A stretch of DNA of 64,000 nt from Inquilinus ginsengisoli_A (lineage in GTDB: Bacteria > Pseudomonadota > Alphaproteobacteria > DSM-16000 > Inquilinaceae). The notes beneath the pieces were generated by a model. The model had not been told where the DNA came from. It saw nothing but the letters and a program-made list of their open reading frames with translations, and ran no database searches. Each line of letters starts with the position of its first letter. Position 1 is the first letter of the stretch. Position numbers and translations under genes: made by a program. The DNA lies in contig NZ_JAVDPW010000010.1 of assembly GCF_031453975.1 (NCBI RefSeq), positions 1 through 64,000 on the forward strand, given 5' to 3'. This document shows positions 61,825 to 64,000 of this stretch, in pieces.

Positions 61825-62544
61825 TCAGTCCCAGTCGGCGACCTTGCCGGCCGTGAGCCCGTCGCCGGACAGCAGATGGGCGAGCAGGCGGTCGGCGGCG
61901 GCGTCCGGCGCCGGCTGGCTGCCCTGGGGCTCCCCGGGGAAGCCCTGCTCGCGCAGGCGGCTGGTCATCGGGCCGGGATGGAACAGCGCAACCCGCAGCT
62001 CGGTCTTCGCCGTCTCCGCCGCATACAGCCCGGCCAGGGTGTCCAGCCCGGCCTTGGCCACGGCATAGGCGTTCCAATAGGCGATGCCGGTCCGCGCGAT
62101 CCGGTCGGTGACGAAGACCGCGCGCGGCGCGGCGGCGGCCCGCAGCAGCGCGTCGGCCGAGCGGATCAGCCGGTAGTTGGCGGTCAGGTTGAGGTCCAGC
62201 ACCTGGGCCCAGACCTTGGCGTCGCTGTAGGCGACCGGGCCGAGATGGCCGAGCATCGCGGCGCTGCCGACCAGGATGTCGAGCTTGCCGAAGCGCTGGG
62301 CCAGCGACCCGCCGAGCAGGTCGATCTGCTCGAACTTCGACAGGTCCATCGGCACCAGCGTGGCGCTGCCGCCCACCGCCTTGATCGCGTCGTCGGTCTC
62401 TTCCAGCCCGCCGACGGTGCGGGCGGCGCAGACGACATGGGCGCCGGCGCCGGCCAGCCGGACCGCGACCGCGGCGCCGAAGCCGCGCGACGCCCCGGTG
62501 ACGAGCGCGATCCGCCCCTCCAGGGGCCTCGTGGTCTCGGTCAT
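61825..62544 (-). CDS. Short-chain dehydrogenase/reductase downstream of purF
   Basis: This 239-residue SDR has the NAD(P)-binding motif ALVTGASRGFGAAVAVRL and the active-site Tyr and Lys in NAYAVAKAGLDTL. The usual catalytic serine, about 13 residues before the tyrosine, is replaced: the segment reads FVTDRIARTG, where TSG or SS would be expected. It starts four bases after purF, a pairing I associate with alphaproteobacteria, so is cotranscribed. The substrate is unknown; altered chemistry or a non-catalytic role is possible. Confidence 0.85.
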   Translation of the reverse strand: MTETTRPLEGRIALVTGASRGFGAAVAVRLAGAGAHVVCAARTVGGLEETDDAIKAVGGSATLVPMDLSKFEQIDLLGGSLAQRFGKLDILVGSAAMLGHLGPVAYSDAKVWAQVLDLNLTANYRLIRSADALLRAAAAPRAVFVTDRIARTGIAYWNAYAVAKAGLDTLAGLYAAETAKTELRVALFHPGPMTSRLREQGFPGEPQGSQPAPDAAADRLLAHLLSGDGLTAGKVADWD

Positions 62545-62548
62545 CGGC

Positions 62549-64000
62549 TCAGGTGCGCTCGGAGAGGGAGGAGCTGCGGCGCGGCGCCGCCTCGTTGTCG
62601 GTCAGCGGCGTCGGGTAGTCGCCGGTGAAGCAGGCGTCGCAGAACTGGCGGGCATTGCCGGCCCGCTTCGGCGCGCCCATCGCCCGGTACAGCCCGTCGA
62701 TCGAGATGAAGGCCAGGCTGTCGACGCCGATCAGCTCGGTCATCTGTTCGACCGAATAGTTGTGCGCCAGCAGCTTCGACTTCTCCGGCGTGTCGACGCC
62801 GTAGAAGCAGGGGTTGGTGGTCGGCGGGCTGGAGATCCGCATATGGACCTCCTTGGCGCCGGCCGCGCGCACCATCTTCACGATCTTCTGGCTGGTGGTG
62901 CCGCGCACGATCGAATCATCGACCAGCACCACCCGGCGGCCTTCGATCATCGCCCGGTTGGCGTTGTGCTTCAGGCGCACGCCGAGATGGCGGATCTGGT
63001 CGCTCGGCTCGATGAAGGTGCGGCCGACATAGTGGTTGCGGATGATGCCGAGCTCGAACGGCACGCCGCTCTGCGCCGCGAAACCGATGGCGGAAGGCAC
63101 GCCCGAATCGGGCACCGGGATGACGACATCGGCCTCGACGGGCGATTCGATCGCCAGCTCGGAGCCGATCCGGCGGCGCGCCTGGTAGACCGAGGCGCCT
63201 TCGACCACGCTGTCGGGCCGGGAGAAGTAGACGTATTCGAAGATGCAGAAGCGGCGCTCGGCCGGTTGGAACGGCTTGATGCTGGTGACCTTGCCGCCCT
63301 GCAGCACCACCATCTCGCCCGGCTCGACGTCGCGGACGAACTCTGCGTCGATGATGTCCAGCGCGCAGGTCTCCGACGCCAGGACATGGCTGGTGCCGGA
63401 CGCGGTCTCCAGCTTGCCCAGCACCAGCGGCCGGAAGCCCATCGGGTCGCGGATGCCGATGACATGCTCGGGCGCCAGGGCGATCAGCGAATAGGCCCCC
63501 TCGACCTGGCGCATCGCCTCGACCAGCCGGTCGATCACGTTGCCGCCGCGCGCGGTCGCCATCAGGTGCAGGAACACCTCGGTGTCCGAGGTCGACTGGA
63601 ACAGGCAGCCGCGGCTGACCAGCTGGTGGCGCAGCCGGCCGGCATTGGTCAGGTTGCCGTTGTGAGCGATGGCGAAGCCGCCGAACTCGAAATCAGCGAA
63701 CAGCGGCTGGACGTTGCGCAGGCCGGCGCCGCCGGTGGTGGCATAGCGGTCATGGCCGATCGCGGCGTTGCCCTTGAGCTGGCTGACGACCGAATGCGCC
63801 GAGAAGGTGTCGCCGACATGGCCGATGGCCCGGTGGGCGTGGAACTGCTCGCCGTCATAGGAGACGATGCCACAGGCTTCCTGGCCGCGATGCTGCAGGG
63901 CGTGCAGCCCGAGCGCGGTCATCGGCGCGGCCTCTGGATGGCCCATGATGCCGAAGATGCCGCACTCCTCCCGCAGCGTGTCGCCGTGGAGGTCGAAGGG
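62549..64000 (-). CDS. purF: Amidophosphoribosyltransferase PurF (N-terminus beyond window)
   Basis: The frame stays open to the last base of the window, so the gene's start lies outside; 483 residues are visible. REECGIFGIMGH gives the propeptide cleavage point and the nucleophile cysteine that becomes residue 1. ALQHRGQEACGIVSYDG and the PRPP loop VVLVDDSIVRGTTSQKI follow. It makes phosphoribosylamine, the first step of purine synthesis, using glutamine ammonia. An internal ATG at 63946 would remove the cysteine and is not the start. The SDR gene follows. Confidence 0.95.
   Translation of the reverse strand, partial: PFDLHGDTLREECGIFGIMGHPEAAPMTALGLHALQHRGQEACGIVSYDGEQFHAHRAIGHVGDTFSAHSVVSQLKGNAAIGHDRYATTGGAGLRNVQPLFADFEFGGFAIAHNGNLTNAGRLRHQLVSRGCLFQSTSDTEVFLHLMATARGGNVIDRLVEAMRQVEGAYSLIALAPEHVIGIRDPMGFRPLVLGKLETASGTSHVLASETCALDIIDAEFVRDVEPGEMVVLQGGKVTSIKPFQPAERRFCIFEYVYFSRPDSVVEGASVYQARRRIGSELAIESPVEADVVIPVPDSGVPSAIGFAAQSGVPFELGIIRNHYVGRTFIEPSDQIRHLGVRLKHNANRAMIEGRRVVLVDDSIVRGTTSQKIVKMVRAAGAKEVHMRISSPPTTNPCFYGVDTPEKSKLLAHNYSVEQMTELIGVDSLAFISIDGLYRAMGAPKRAGNARQFCDACFTGDYPTPLTDNEAAPRRSSSLSERT

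Noticed and set aside
63892..63946. ATG at 63946 as the purF start
   Set aside because: Upstream codons encode EECGIFGI with the catalytic cysteine, so the gene must start outside the window.

Overview
The window reads as a chromosomal segment of a high-GC Gram-negative alphaproteobacterium. It carries outer-membrane, Mla and TonB systems, an efp-suhB pair divergent from epmA, a purF-SDR pair, a HemP/Hmu haem locus and dispersed palindromic repeats of a type common in this class. A Rhodospirillales lineage (for example Inquilinus- or Azospirillum-like) is my guess; nothing here proves the genus. Coding density is very high. I found no rRNA, tRNA or CRISPR array.

Layout. 1-90: the tail of an IS110-type transposase beside a 2-aminoethylphosphonate-type ABC importer (120-3961). 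4113-8413: a PagL-like lipid A deacylase and a three-gene envelope module (MotA/ExbB-like channel, coiled-coil OmpA protein, secreted OmpA-domain protein). 8503-11215: suhB, efp and divergent epmA. 11286-17605: an HSL-type esterase, an NfeD/SPFH pair, nadK, a 42-residue membrane protein, moaA, a membrane protein and mobA. 17657-24357: a minus-strand haem-uptake locus (hemP, hmuSTUV, a small exported protein, exbB, exbD, tonB) with a Fur-like box at its head. 24700-29337: a small membrane protein, apt, and a four-gene MCE/Mla lipid-transport operon. 29688-34256: a DeoR regulator, a lipoprotein, a Wzi-like porin and manC. 34460-38120: a CUT2 sugar importer. 38218-39794: a DGPF/YCII protein with an ECF42-type sigma factor.

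39791-49141 is the most distinctive part. It holds tryptophan 2,3-dioxygenase with a kynureninase-like PLP enzyme; an operon of solute-binding protein, one permease, a second class V PLP enzyme without the desulfurase cysteine, and a PaaK-like CoA ligase; a GntR regulator; and a divergent acyl-CoA ligase. Two near-identical 14-base inverted repeats, one ahead of the regulator and one ahead of the operon, suggest one GntR regulon. I infer uptake and CoA-dependent breakdown of an amino-containing, perhaps aromatic, acid.

49138-56010: a LIV-type importer operon with an embedded long-chain-type acyl-CoA ligase. 56352-57299: an unrecognised protein behind a perfect 20-base palindrome, and a GlcG-like protein. 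57600-60768: three consecutive valine-degradation genes. 60982 to the end: a transglutaminase-like protein, an SDR and purF, which runs off the window.

Three copies of a compound double-hairpin repeat (12297, 35434, 57355) and one of another family (56211) lie between genes. Several convergent gene pairs overlap by exactly four bases at their stop codons.
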